From: Paracoccaceae bacterium
GTDB lineage: Bacteria; Pseudomonadota; Alphaproteobacteria; Rhodobacterales; Rhodobacteraceae
Direction of reading: 5' to 3'
Length of the DNA: 64,000 bases
Assembly: GCA_024742705.1 (NCBI GenBank)
Contig: JANSXZ010000005.1
Location: forward strand, 149,376-213,375
Shown one piece after another: positions 53,121 through 63,400 of this stretch; within the stretch, counting starts at the first letter, position 1, and every line of letters begins with the position of its first letter. Both the position numbers and the translations under genes were made by a program. Under the pieces are notes generated by a model. It was not told the origin of the DNA and ran no database searches. It saw only the letters and a list, made by a program, of their open reading frames with translations.

Positions 53121-54920
53121 ATGCTGAACGATACCCTCGCCCGCGTCACCGACCGGATCATCGCCCGCAGCCACGGCCCGCGCGACGCCTACATGCAACG
53201 CATGCGCGCCGCCGCACAGGACGGGCCGGCGCGCGCGCATCTGAGTTGTTCGGGCCAGGCCCACGCCTATGCGGCCGCCGGCCCCGATCAGGCCAGCCTG
53301 GCGCATGAAAGCGCGGGAAACATCGGGATTGTCACGGCCTACAACGACATGCTGTCGGCGCACCAGCCATTTGAAACCTATCCCGAAGCCATTCGCGCGG
53401 CGGCCCGCGCGGCCGGTGGCACGGCGCAGGTGGCGGGCGGGGTGCCGGCGATGTGCGACGGTGTAACCCAGGGCACGCCGTCGATGGAGCTCAGCCTGTT
53501 TTCGCGCGACGTGATCGCATTGTCGGCGGCTGTCGCGCTCAGCCACAACACCTTCGATGCCGCCGTAATCCTGGGCGTCTGCGACAAGATCGTGCCCGGC
53601 CTTGTGATCGCGGCGCAGAGTTTCGGGCATCTGCCGGCGGTCTTCATGCCCGCCGGGCCGATGATTTCGGGCCTCGGCAACGACGAGAAAGCCGAAGTGC
53701 GCCGCAAGTTCGCCACCGGCGAAGTGGATCGCGCCGCGCTGATGGCCGCGGAAATGGCCGCCTATCACGGTCCGGGCACCTGCACGTTCTATGGCACCGC
53801 AAACACCAACCAGATGCTGATGGAGATCATGGGCCTGCACCTGCCGGGCGCCAGCTTTGTCAATCCGGGCACGGAACTGCGCGCCGCGCTTACCGCGGAA
53901 GGCACGCGCCGGGCGTTGGCCAACAGCCATCTGGGCAACCACTATATCCCCACCTGCGACATTCTGGACGCCCGCGCCTTTGCCAATGGCATCGTCGGGC
54001 TGCATGCCACCGGCGGCTCGACCAACCTGTTGATCCATCTTGTGGCGATGGCACGCGCGGGCGGTATCATATTGGATTGGCAGGATTTCTCGGATCTTGC
54101 AACCGTGACGCCGCTGCTGGCGCGGGTCTATCCGAACGGCCTGGCGGATGTGAACCATTTTCATGCGGCCGGCGGGCTTGGGTTCATGATCGGCGAATTG
54201 CTGGGCGCGGGGCTGCTGCACCCGGACGTCACCACCATTCTCGGCAAGGGCCTGGCGCAATACACCCGCGAGCCGAAGCTGATCGACGGCACGCTGCAAT
54301 GGGTCGACGGGCCGACCGAAACGCTGAACGACAAGATCCTGCGCCCGGTAACGCGCGCGTTCCAGCCGACCGGCGGCCTTTCACGGCTGACCGGATCGCT
54401 GGGCACCGCCGTCAGCAAGGTATCGGCGGTGGCCCCCGAACATCAGGTGGTCGAGGCCCCGGCCCGCGTGTTCGAAGACCAGGAGGCGGTCAAGGCGGCA
54501 TTCCAGGCCGGGGAATTCACCGGCGACGTGGTCGTGGTGGTGCGGTTCCAGGGGCCAAAGTCGAACGGGATGCCCGAACTGCACAGCCTCACGCCAATTC
54601 TGTCGGTATTGCAGCAACGCGGGCATCGCGTCGCTCTCGTCACCGACGGGCGCATGTCGGGCGCTTCGGGCAAGGTTCTTTCGGCCATCCACGTCTGCCC
54701 CGAAGCCCTGGACGAAGGCCCCATTGCCCGGCTGCGCGACGGTGACAGGCTGCGGGTGGATGCCCGCAACGGCGCGTTGGATATCCTTGAGGACGGCGTC
54801 GCCGAACGACCCTGCGCGCGCCCCGATCTGAGCGGCAACGAAGCGGGAATGGGCCGCGAACTTTTTGCCAATTTTCGGCGCGCCGTCACGGCGGCGGATC
54901 AGGGCGCAAGCAGTCTTTGA
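53121..54920 (+). CDS. edd: Phosphogluconate dehydratase
   Basis: 599-residue Fe-S dehydratase converting 6-phosphogluconate to 2-keto-3-deoxy-6-phosphogluconate, first committed Entner-Doudoroff step. Cluster cysteines lie in GVPAMCDGVTQG, ILGVCDKIVPG and HGPGTCTFYGTANTNQM; HATGGSTNLLIH and TDGRMSGASGKV are also conserved. Ribosome site AAAGGGGAG precedes ATG 53121. Normal length. Followed after 22 bases by eda, with a LacI-type operator upstream. Confidence 0.97.
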   Translation: MLNDTLARVTDRIIARSHGPRDAYMQRMRAAAQDGPARAHLSCSGQAHAYAAAGPDQASLAHESAGNIGIVTAYNDMLSAHQPFETYPEAIRAAARAAGGTAQVAGGVPAMCDGVTQGTPSMELSLFSRDVIALSAAVALSHNTFDAAVILGVCDKIVPGLVIAAQSFGHLPAVFMPAGPMISGLGNDEKAEVRRKFATGEVDRAALMAAEMAAYHGPGTCTFYGTANTNQMLMEIMGLHLPGASFVNPGTELRAALTAEGTRRALANSHLGNHYIPTCDILDARAFANGIVGLHATGGSTNLLIHLVAMARAGGIILDWQDFSDLATVTPLLARVYPNGLADVNHFHAAGGLGFMIGELLGAGLLHPDVTTILGKGLAQYTREPKLIDGTLQWVDGPTETLNDKILRPVTRAFQPTGGLSRLTGSLGTAVSKVSAVAPEHQVVEAPARVFEDQEAVKAAFQAGEFTGDVVVVVRFQGPKSNGMPELHSLTPILSVLQQRGHRVALVTDGRMSGASGKVLSAIHVCPEALDEGPIARLRDGDRLRVDARNGALDILEDGVAERPCARPDLSGNEAGMGRELFANFRRAVTAADQGASSL

Positions 54921-54942
54921 AAAACAGAAGGATTTTGCCGCG

Positions 54943-55593
54943 ATGATGACACCCTTGCAATCCAGCCGCGCGATGCGCGACATCTGCGCGTCGGTGCCGA
55001 TCCTGCCGGTTCTGGTGGTTCAGGATCCCGCCCATGCCGCGCCGCTGGCGCAGGCGCTGGTTGCGGGCGGCCTGCCCGTACTGGAAGTGACCCTGCGCAC
55101 ACCCGCCGCTCTGGAGGTGATCGCCCGCATGGCGCAGGTGCCCGGCGCGGTGGTGGGCGCGGGGACGGTTCTGAACGCCGCCGACGCCGAGGCCGCCAAG
55201 CAAGCCGGTGCCGCCTTTGCGGTATCGCCGGGGGCCACCGAACGCATGCTGGGCGCATGCGAGCAACTGGATCTGCCGGTGTTGCCCGGCGCGGTGACCG
55301 CCAGCGAGGCGATGGTGCTTCTTGAACGCGGACACGACATGCTGAAGTTCTTTCCTGCCGAACCGGCGGGCGGCGTGGCGGCGCTGCGGGCGCTGGCCGG
55401 GCCCTTGCCGCAGGTCACGTTCTGCCCCACCGGCGGGATCAACCCGGCGAACATGGCCGATTACCTGGCGCAGCCGAATGTCGCCTGCGCCGGCGGCAGT
55501 TGGGTCGCGCCGCATGAAATGATGGTGGCGGGCGCCTGGGACGAAATCACCGCCCTGGCCCGCGCGGTGCACCATGCGCTGGGCACAAGCTGA
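54943..55593 (+). CDS. eda: KDPG aldolase
   Basis: 216-residue class I aldolase splitting KDPG to pyruvate and glyceraldehyde-3-phosphate. Schiff-base lysine K135 in HDMLKFFPAE and Glu48 in VLEVTLRTP are present; the phosphate-binding CPTGGIN follows. Start at 54943 (or the next ATG, 54946) with AGAAGGA upstream; the longer frame from 54865 is inside edd. Completes the Entner-Doudoroff pair. Confidence 0.96.
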   Translation: MMTPLQSSRAMRDICASVPILPVLVVQDPAHAAPLAQALVAGGLPVLEVTLRTPAALEVIARMAQVPGAVVGAGTVLNAADAEAAKQAGAAFAVSPGATERMLGACEQLDLPVLPGAVTASEAMVLLERGHDMLKFFPAEPAGGVAALRALAGPLPQVTFCPTGGINPANMADYLAQPNVACAGGSWVAPHEMMVAGAWDEITALARAVHHALGTS

Positions 55594-55606
55594 GAGGCGC
55601 CGAATT

Positions 55607-56371
55607 ATGGATGGCACGATCCGCAGCCTGCAGCATTATCCGATAAAAGGGTTGTCGCCGGCCGCCTTGCCACAGGTCACGCTGACCCCCGGCGACGGGT
55701 TTCCGATGGACCGGATGTTCGGGCTGGCACGGGCCGGGGCGCCCTTCGATCCCGCCGACCCGCAACCGATGGACAAGAACAACTTTGTGGTGCTGGCCCG
55801 CTATGCCGAACTGGCGCTGCTGGACACGCGCTATGATCCCGATACCGGCACCTTGCGGATCGACGGCCAGGCCTACGACATGGCGGATGCCGCCCAATGC
55901 CGCGACGCCATCGCCCGGATCGTGGATTGCGTCGCGCTGAACGGCGAAGCCGCGCCGCGTTTCGTTTCGGCAGCGCCGCACAGGTTTACCGACGTTTCCG
56001 TGGTTTCGCCGCAGATGATGAACGCCGTGTCGATCATCAACCACGACAGCGTCGCCGATTTCTCGTCGCGGATCGGTCGCGAGGTTGATCCGCAGCGGTT
56101 TCGCGGCAACATCGAGGTAGCGGGGTGGCCCGCACAGTCCGAACTGGAAGCCGTCGGCGCGGTGATCGGCTGTGGCGATGTCAGGATGCGCATACTGAAA
56201 CGCACCCAGCGTTGTGCCGCGACCGAGGTGAACCCGCAGACCGGCGCGCGTGACATCGACCTGCCCCGCCTGCTGCGCCAGACCTACGGCCACATGGACA
56301 TGGGCGTTTATGCCGAGGTCATCGCCGGCGGCACGATCGCGCCGGGGATGACCCTGTCGCGGATCGGCTGA
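55607..56371 (+). CDS. MOSC-domain protein (mARC-like)
   Basis: 254 residues. N-terminal beta-barrel MOSC_N-like part (IRSLQHYPIKGLSPA, PMDRMFGLA), then a MOSC domain with VSVVSPQMMNAVS, RFRGNIEVAG and the conserved cysteine in KRTQRCAATEVNP, which in this family coordinates molybdenum. Probably a molybdenum-cofactor reductase for N-hydroxylated compounds, or a sulfur carrier. Thirteen bases after eda and likely co-transcribed; no metabolic link to Entner-Doudoroff is obvious. Start at 55607 chosen; the longer frame is inside eda. Confidence 0.88.
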   Translation: MDGTIRSLQHYPIKGLSPAALPQVTLTPGDGFPMDRMFGLARAGAPFDPADPQPMDKNNFVVLARYAELALLDTRYDPDTGTLRIDGQAYDMADAAQCRDAIARIVDCVALNGEAAPRFVSAAPHRFTDVSVVSPQMMNAVSIINHDSVADFSSRIGREVDPQRFRGNIEVAGWPAQSELEAVGAVIGCGDVRMRILKRTQRCAATEVNPQTGARDIDLPRLLRQTYGHMDMGVYAEVIAGGTIAPGMTLSRIG

Positions 56372-56378
56372 CGCGCGA

Positions 56379-57257
56379 TCACTCGGCCGCCATTGCCATG
56401 GCGGGCACGCCGGACGCACCGCCGTCGCCCAGCCGAAGCTCGCGGTAGGCAGAGGCCGCCTGGAACAGCCCCTCGCGGTTGCCGCAATCATAGCGCGTGC
56501 CCGAGAAGGCAAAGGCACACAGGCCTTCGGTCTTTTGCGCCTGGGCAATCGCGTCGGTCAACTGGATTTCGCCACCCAGACCCGGCGCAAGCCCGTCGAG
56601 ATGATCGAAGATGCTGTCATCCAACAGGTAGCGCCCCACCGCGGCATAGTTCGAAGGTGCCTTTTCCGGCGCGGGCTTTTCCACCATTCCGCTGACCATC
56701 ATCGACGCGCCGTTGCTCTGGCCGGTCAGTTCGAACACGCCATAGCGCGAAATCGTGTCGTCATCCACACGCATCGTCGCAACCATGTGGCGTGCGGTTT
56801 GCGGCGCGTAGGCTGCGGCCATCTCGGAAAGGCACGGCGCTCCCAGGATAACGTCGTCGGGCAGGATCACGCCCACCGGCCCGCCGTTGCGGAACCCGGC
56901 GGCGCATTGCACCGCGTGCCCCAGCCCGAGGGGCGTCTGCTGAAACACGAAATGCGTTTCGACCTTGTCGGCAACGGCGGCCCTGTCCAGCGACCGGACC
57001 AGATCGGTTTTCTGCTTTGCCACCAGCTTGGCGCGCAGATCCGGATCGGCGGTGACATAATCCTGGATACCGGGTTTGCTGGGGTGCGACACGAACACCA
57101 GCCGGCGCGCCCCGGCGGCCAGCGCCTCGTCGATCGCCAATTGCAACAGAGGCGTATCGTAAACCGGCAGCAGCTCCTTTGGTACAGATTTGGTGGCGGG
57201 CAGCATCCGCGTCCCAAGACCTGCTACAGGGAAGATGACGGTTTCAAGGCTGTGCAT
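56379..57257 (-). CDS. galU: UTP-glucose-1-phosphate uridylyltransferase
   Basis: 292-residue GalU, making UDP-glucose from UTP and glucose-1-phosphate for envelope or exopolysaccharide synthesis. The N-terminus FPVAGLGTRMLPATKSVPK and ELLPVYDTP bind nucleotide; LGLGHAVQCA, GVILPDDVIL and GGEIQLTDAI are conserved. ATG 57257 has GGAG upstream. Convergent with the MOSC gene, with only seven bases between stops. Transcribed in the same direction as the giant adhesin lying 160 bases upstream. Confidence 0.96.
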   Translation of the reverse strand: MHSLETVIFPVAGLGTRMLPATKSVPKELLPVYDTPLLQLAIDEALAAGARRLVFVSHPSKPGIQDYVTADPDLRAKLVAKQKTDLVRSLDRAAVADKVETHFVFQQTPLGLGHAVQCAAGFRNGGPVGVILPDDVILGAPCLSEMAAAYAPQTARHMVATMRVDDDTISRYGVFELTGQSNGASMMVSGMVEKPAPEKAPSNYAAVGRYLLDDSIFDHLDGLAPGLGGEIQLTDAIAQAQKTEGLCAFAFSGTRYDCGNREGLFQAASAYRELRLGDGGASGVPAMAMAAE

Positions 57258-57417
57258 GAACGTGCTCCTACGGTTTCCATTCGACACAAACCAAACACAT
57301 CAGGCCGCAAAAGGGTTCCCCGGCCCAGCTGCAAAACCGCGAATGCGCCCGGCACCGCCCGCCAAACGCGCGGCCTGCACAAATCATTGGCGGTTTCGAG
57401 TCGCAATTCGGTGGCGA
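57258..57417 (-). promoter_or_regulatory. galU upstream region / end of adhesin
   Basis: 160-base gap after the adhesin stop. Should hold the galU promoter; no convincing terminator stem with T tract was found, so read-through from the adhesin is possible. TAGGAG just before the galU ATG is the ribosome site. Confidence 0.3.
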
Positions 57418-60400
57418 TCAGGCGACCACAGCCATGTTGACGGCGATATCGTCATCGATCGCCAGCGTGGCGAGGATCTGCCCGGCGGCAATCGGGCCAT
57501 CGGCCACCGTCGCGCTGAACTGGTAAATCTGGTAGGTGGTCCCGCCCTGATCCGTGAAGCTGGTGTTGCCCGAACCGCTTTCGCTGAACAGCGAAACCTC
57601 CTGATTGACCAGGGGGATCAGGCTGACGCTGTCCTGCGTGTCGCCAAGGATCGTGAAGGTGCGCCCCGAATCCACCCCGTCCAGATCGCCGATCGTCGCC
57701 AGCAGCGCATCCAGATTCACATCGCCGTTGCCCGACATGTCCAGAACATCGTCGGTTGTCAGCGTCAGATCGTTGCCGCGGTCGTTCGTCATGTCGAGCG
57801 CCTCGATGTTCGAGATGTTCAGCGCCACCAGATCGGCGGTATCCAGAACCGCGCTGTACAGCAGGTTCAGGACGTCGCGTCCATCCCCGCCATCCAGCGC
57901 CTGCGCGGTGCTGCTTCGGGTGCCCAGCACATCGTCGCCCGCGCCCCCCGAAAGCGAATCCGACCCGAGAAAGCCCAGGATCACATCATCACCGCCACCG
58001 CCGGAAATCGTGTCGGCCAGATCGCTGCCCAGCAACAGATCGCCGCCGCCGGTGCCGGCGACATTCTGCGAGGTCTGCTGTTTGGAGATCTCGCCCTGCG
58101 ATGTCACGATCAGCTGATCGTCGGTGGTTTCGGGCGTGCCGTTCAATTCGAAGGTGGCGTTCGCGGTGAACACGTTCTGATCACCCAGAAGATTGGCCAG
58201 ACCGGGCACATTGGTCAGCGGAAAGGCAAAGTTCAGACCGCTTTCAATCTCGGCAAAGTCCGTTTCATCGGCGATTTCACCGATATTGTCCGATCCGCGG
58301 CGCAGGAACAGCGAGAATTCGACCAGTTCGGCGTTGAACAGCGGATCGTTGCGGAATGCGTCGGCCAGATCTTCCGCCGTGCTCAGCGCGCGCGAATCCG
58401 GCCCGGAAGATGTATAGGTGTCATCGAGGATCAGCAGGTTGGATTCGGTCACCCCGCTGCCGATGGAAAACGCGCGGATCTCGACATCTTGGTCGGTGCC
58501 CAGGGCATTGGCAAGGTTGCCCCAGCCGCCGGCGACAAATGGCTGCTGTTCGACACTTAACACAACCGGATTTCCGTCGGTGACAAAATACAGGACATTC
58601 ACATCCGTCTCGGAGATCAGGCCCGATTCGGTGTCGGAAAAGAATTCTGTCGCTGCGGTCAGTGCCTCGTTCCAGTCGGTCCAGCCGGCGGGATAGGGCA
58701 TGTTGGCCACGTTGTTGGCCAGGCTGGTGGTGGTCTGGATGGCTTCGGAAACCGGATCGGTCGATCCGACCTCGTTAAAGAACACATCCGTGGAATAGCC
58801 GATCACGTTGATGTCGAGCGGCGCGCCGGCGTTCTGGAAATCCGCCGCCAGTCCGGGCGTGCCTTCGGTGCCGACGATGGCCGTGACGACCGCTTCGCGG
58901 ACCGTCAGCCAGTTGGACGAACCGATGCTGCCCGACGCGTCGAGAACGAAGCCGAGGTTGACGCCTCCAGACACCGCCGTTGTGCTGAGGTCGACCGCCA
59001 CGGCACCCACGGGCACGCCGGGCGTTTCGCCCCCGCCACCGCCTCCGGTGTTGAAGGTCAGCGTGGGCAGGACAGTCTCGGAAAACGCGCTTTCGTCCTG
59101 TTGCACCAGAACGGTGACCGTACCCACATGCGAGCCGCCGCCGGTATCGTTGACGGTGTAGGTGAAACTGTCGACGCCAGAATACTCTGCGTCTGGCGTA
59201 TAGACCAGATTGCCCGCCACGATCTGCACCGATCCGTGCGCCCCGTTCTGGACCGGACCGTAGGACAGACTCAGCCCGTCGGGCGAGACATCGTTGGCCA
59301 GCGCATCGATTGTCACCGATTCGTTGCCCACCAGCACCGTGCCGAAATCGGCATTGGCGATCGGATCGTCGGCAACCGGCGTGACGGTAACGGTCACGGT
59401 GCCGGTTTCCTCGGCGCCCAGTTCATCGCGGATCGTGTAGGTAAAGCTGTCTTCGCCAAAGAAATTCCGGTCGGGCGCATAGCGCATCTGCCCGGTGCTC
59501 GCGTCCAGCCGGACAAATCCGTTCTGCGCCTGGGTGAACCCCACGATTTCGAACGTGTGGTCTTCGTTGTCGGTGTCGTTGTCCAGAACATCGATCAGAA
59601 CGGCGTTGTCTTCCGCGGTTGTCGCCGTGTCGGCCACCGCTTCGGGCCTTGCATTGACGACGAAGGTGATCGTGGCCTCTGCCCAGCTAAAATCCACCAA
59701 GTCGATCGCCTCGTAGGTGGTTGATTCGACGCCGAAGAACCCCGGCGCGGGTTCGTAGAACAGGAGGTTGCCGTCATCGCTCTCGGCGTCCGTCAGGTTG
59801 CCCTGAAGGCCATCGGTGGCAAAGAACGAAAGCACGACCGGATCCCCGTCGACATCGCTGTCGTTCGCAATCGGGTTGAACTCGACGCTGCCGCCTTCGT
59901 TGACATTCACCACATCGTCGACAGCGTCGGGCGGATCGTTTTCGCCCTCGACATATATGCTGACGTCGATCGTATCGGTGCCACCGTTGCCATCATCCAC
60001 GGTGACGGTGAACACATCGGTAAAGGAGTTGAAGGTCTGCAACGGGCGATAGACTTCGGGCGCGATGTCGTAGAACCAGTTCAGATCATGCTCTTCGCCC
60101 AAGCGGATCGGGATGCCGACGACAAGGCTGCCCAGGTTTTCGCTTTCCGGCGCGTCGCTGACGGATGCCGTCACGATGTCGCCCAGATCCGGATCGTCGA
60201 AAACCAGAAAGCCTTCGGCTGCGGGCTCGAAGAACTTGCGCGCGGCATCTGTGATCTTGTAGATACGGTCGGTTCCGCCTTCGCCGGCTTCGGCCGCGCG
60301 GCTGCTGATCAGGTAAAGCGCATCGGTGGTCGGATCATGGGCCGCTGCGGTCCATGCCGGCCCGTTGGCCCCGCCCAGCGAGCCAATCAACTCGATCTCG

Positions 60401-63400
60401 CCGCCTTCTCCCAATGTGCCGGTGGTGGTATCGAAGGCCTGGTGGATATCGCCGAATTCGTCGTCACCGAAGAATATCAGCCCATCGATGGCGAAGGCAA
60501 AGCCGATCTGCCGCTGGATATCCAGCGCCTGCTCGTTCAGCAGCACGGTGCCCTGTTCGCTGTCGTGGGAAAACACCCGCAGACCCAGTTCATCCCGCAC
60601 CAGCATGTAGATCCCGTCGGCATCCGACACGATGACCAGTTCGCTGGGCTCGCCATCGCGGTCGAACACGTTGCGCTGGTAATCGAAGCCGAAGCTGTCA
60701 TCGGTTTCCTGAAGCGATCCGTCGGCGGCGCTCCAGACGCCGAACACCAGGCCGGGCCCGCCCTCGGCGGTATCGGAAGCCGACGACTTGGCATAGATCA
60801 GACCGTCGCGCACCGCGAAATGGGTGCCGTCGATATCGGCATCGCCCGCCAGCACCAGGGTGCTTTCGACGGTGCCGGCTTCGAAATCCGACACAGAGGC
60901 GTAGACCCGCAGATCCGCCGCCACGTCGAAACCGAAACCGGTAGACTCGTAGACCTTGCCCGTCACCGCATCCACGGCGATGCCGGCAAAGCCCACATGG
61001 CTTTCCGCCGCGCCGGCCACCGGATCCAGCCCGCGCACCGCCAGTGGCGTCACCGAAAGGGTGCTGCCACGCAGCTGGGGCTGGGCGTCAACGAAGGCAT
61101 TGCCTTCAGTCAGGGACTGTTCCAGATCGAAGACCGGCGCATCGTTGGCGCCCACCACGGTGATCACAACCGTGGCCGTGGTTTCCAGATCGCCGTCGGT
61201 GACCGTATAGGTAAAGCTTTCCTCGCCTTCGAAATTGGCCGCCGGCGTATAGATCAGCGTGGTGTCGGATATGATGTCCGGAAGCGGTTCGTCACCGCCC
61301 ACGCTTGTTGTCTCGAAGCTGAGATCGCCGATCAGGCCGGACGCGTCAAAAGAGGAAATCCACAGTTCGTCGCCATCGGGATCGAAATCGTTGTCAAGCG
61401 GGGTGATCGAGACGCCCTCGGAGTCTTCGGCAGCCGTAACCGCGTCGTCCTCGGCGACCGGCGCATCGTTGATCCCCACCACCGTGACGGTCACGGTTTC
61501 GCTGTCGGTCGCGCCGTCGGAATCGCGCAGCGTCACGACAAAGCTGTCGGCGAAACTGGCCGCCTCGGGCAGCGGTACGCGGTCGCTGGCCGAAACCCGG
61601 TAGGTCCAGGCAACCTGGTGCCCGCCGCCTTCGGCTTCGGTCACGGGGCCCAATGTCATCACGCCGGCGTTCTGCGCTTCGGCGGGCGGCGCGACCTCGG
61701 CGGTGTGGGTGTCGCCGACATCCGCATCGTCAAACCGCACCACACCCGTGGCGGTGATGTGATCTTCGGTCAGTGCGTCCAGCGCGTCATCGACCACGAA
61801 CAGGCGTTCACCGCCCTCGCCCCGCTCTGGCGTGGCCAGGAACAGCGCGTCCGACGCGGCGTCGTAGACGGCCGAGGTCCAGCCGATTTCGACACCCGGC
61901 GGCGCAAACGCGATATCCAGACCGGTCAGCAACGTGTCGCTTGCGATTTCGTAGGCAGCCTCAACCGTGCCGGTCACGCTGTCGCCGAAGTAAATCCGCC
62001 CATCGGCGACAAACCCGAAGCCCTGCGGCGTAAGCGCGAAGCTGGTGATGAAGCTTTCGGTGAAACCCACCGGGTCGAAACTGCTCAGAACAAAGGCGTC
62101 GTCAGCGCGCGCCAGAAGATAGAGCGTGCCGTTGTCGTCGAAAACCGCCATCGGGGTTTCCTGGGCATCGGCAAACACCGGCTGGAAAGCATCCACCTGC
62201 AATCCGAAGAACGGGAAGACCGTGCCGGTGCTGACACCGGTCTGGGCGTCCCAGGCCCCAAGTTGCGGCCCGAATCCGGGATCGGATCCGACTGCGCCAA
62301 ACAGCTTGCCATCCTGCGCGGCAAAATAGGTGGCCTGCAAATCGGTCGATTCCTCCAGCATCAGGGTGGATTCCACCACGCCCGAGCGGAAATCATCGAC
62401 CGAGGCGAAAACCCGGACCTCGTTATTTTCCGACTGGCCGTAGCCGGTGGATTCATAGGCCTTGCCGGTGGTGGAATCGATGGCCAGCCCGGCAAAGGTC
62501 GAATCGTCCGCCTCGGCGCCCGAGAAGAACACGTCGCGCAGTTCGGTCACATCGCCCGAGAGCGTGCTCAACCGCACGCCGCCGGAATCGTTCGTCTGCG
62601 CCGTCGCGCTGGTGTCCGAAGCATCGCTGTCTATCACAGGCGCATCGTTCACCGGCGCCACGGTGACAGTCACCTCGCCCGTGGCCGTGCCGCCAGCGCC
62701 GTCCGAGACGGTGTATACAAAGCTGTCGGTGCCGGTGAAATCGGCATCGGGGGTGTAGCTGAGTTGCGGGCTGTCCGAGCCTTCGACCTCAACGATGCTC
62801 ACAACCCCGTCGCCGGCGCTGCCCACTTCCAGAATGTCCAGCGTGGCGTGATCGACGTCGGTGTCATTTCCCAGCACATCGATCAGGATCGCGCCGCCGT
62901 CCTCGGTGGTGGCCGCAAAGTCGTCCCTGGCCTCCGGCGCATCGTTCACGCCGTCGATCGTGACGCTTACGGTGGCCTCGGCCGAACCGCCCTGACCATC
63001 GGAAAGAGTGTAGGCAAAGCTGTCGGTGCCGCTTTCGCCCGCCACCAGCGTTTCGAAAAAGCCGTTCGGATCGTAGTCAAACTTGCCATCCGCATCCAGC
63101 GTCAGCAAAGCGCCCGAAGTCAGCGTGATCTGCGAGCCGACACTTGCCGCGACACCGTTCACCTCGGAAACGCTCAGCTCGTCGTGGATGTCCACGTCGA
63201 AATCCACGCCGGACCCGTTGTCGGCGAAGACATCGCCTTGCAACAGGGTGTCTTCGTCGGTGCTGACGGCATCGTCGTTTGCGACCGGTTGATCCTGAAC
63301 CGCCGTCACCGTTACCGTGGCGGTTGCCGTATCGGTCAGGCCACCGGAATCGATCACGGTGTATTCAAAGCTTTCGACCAGCACATCGTTGCGCGAAGCG

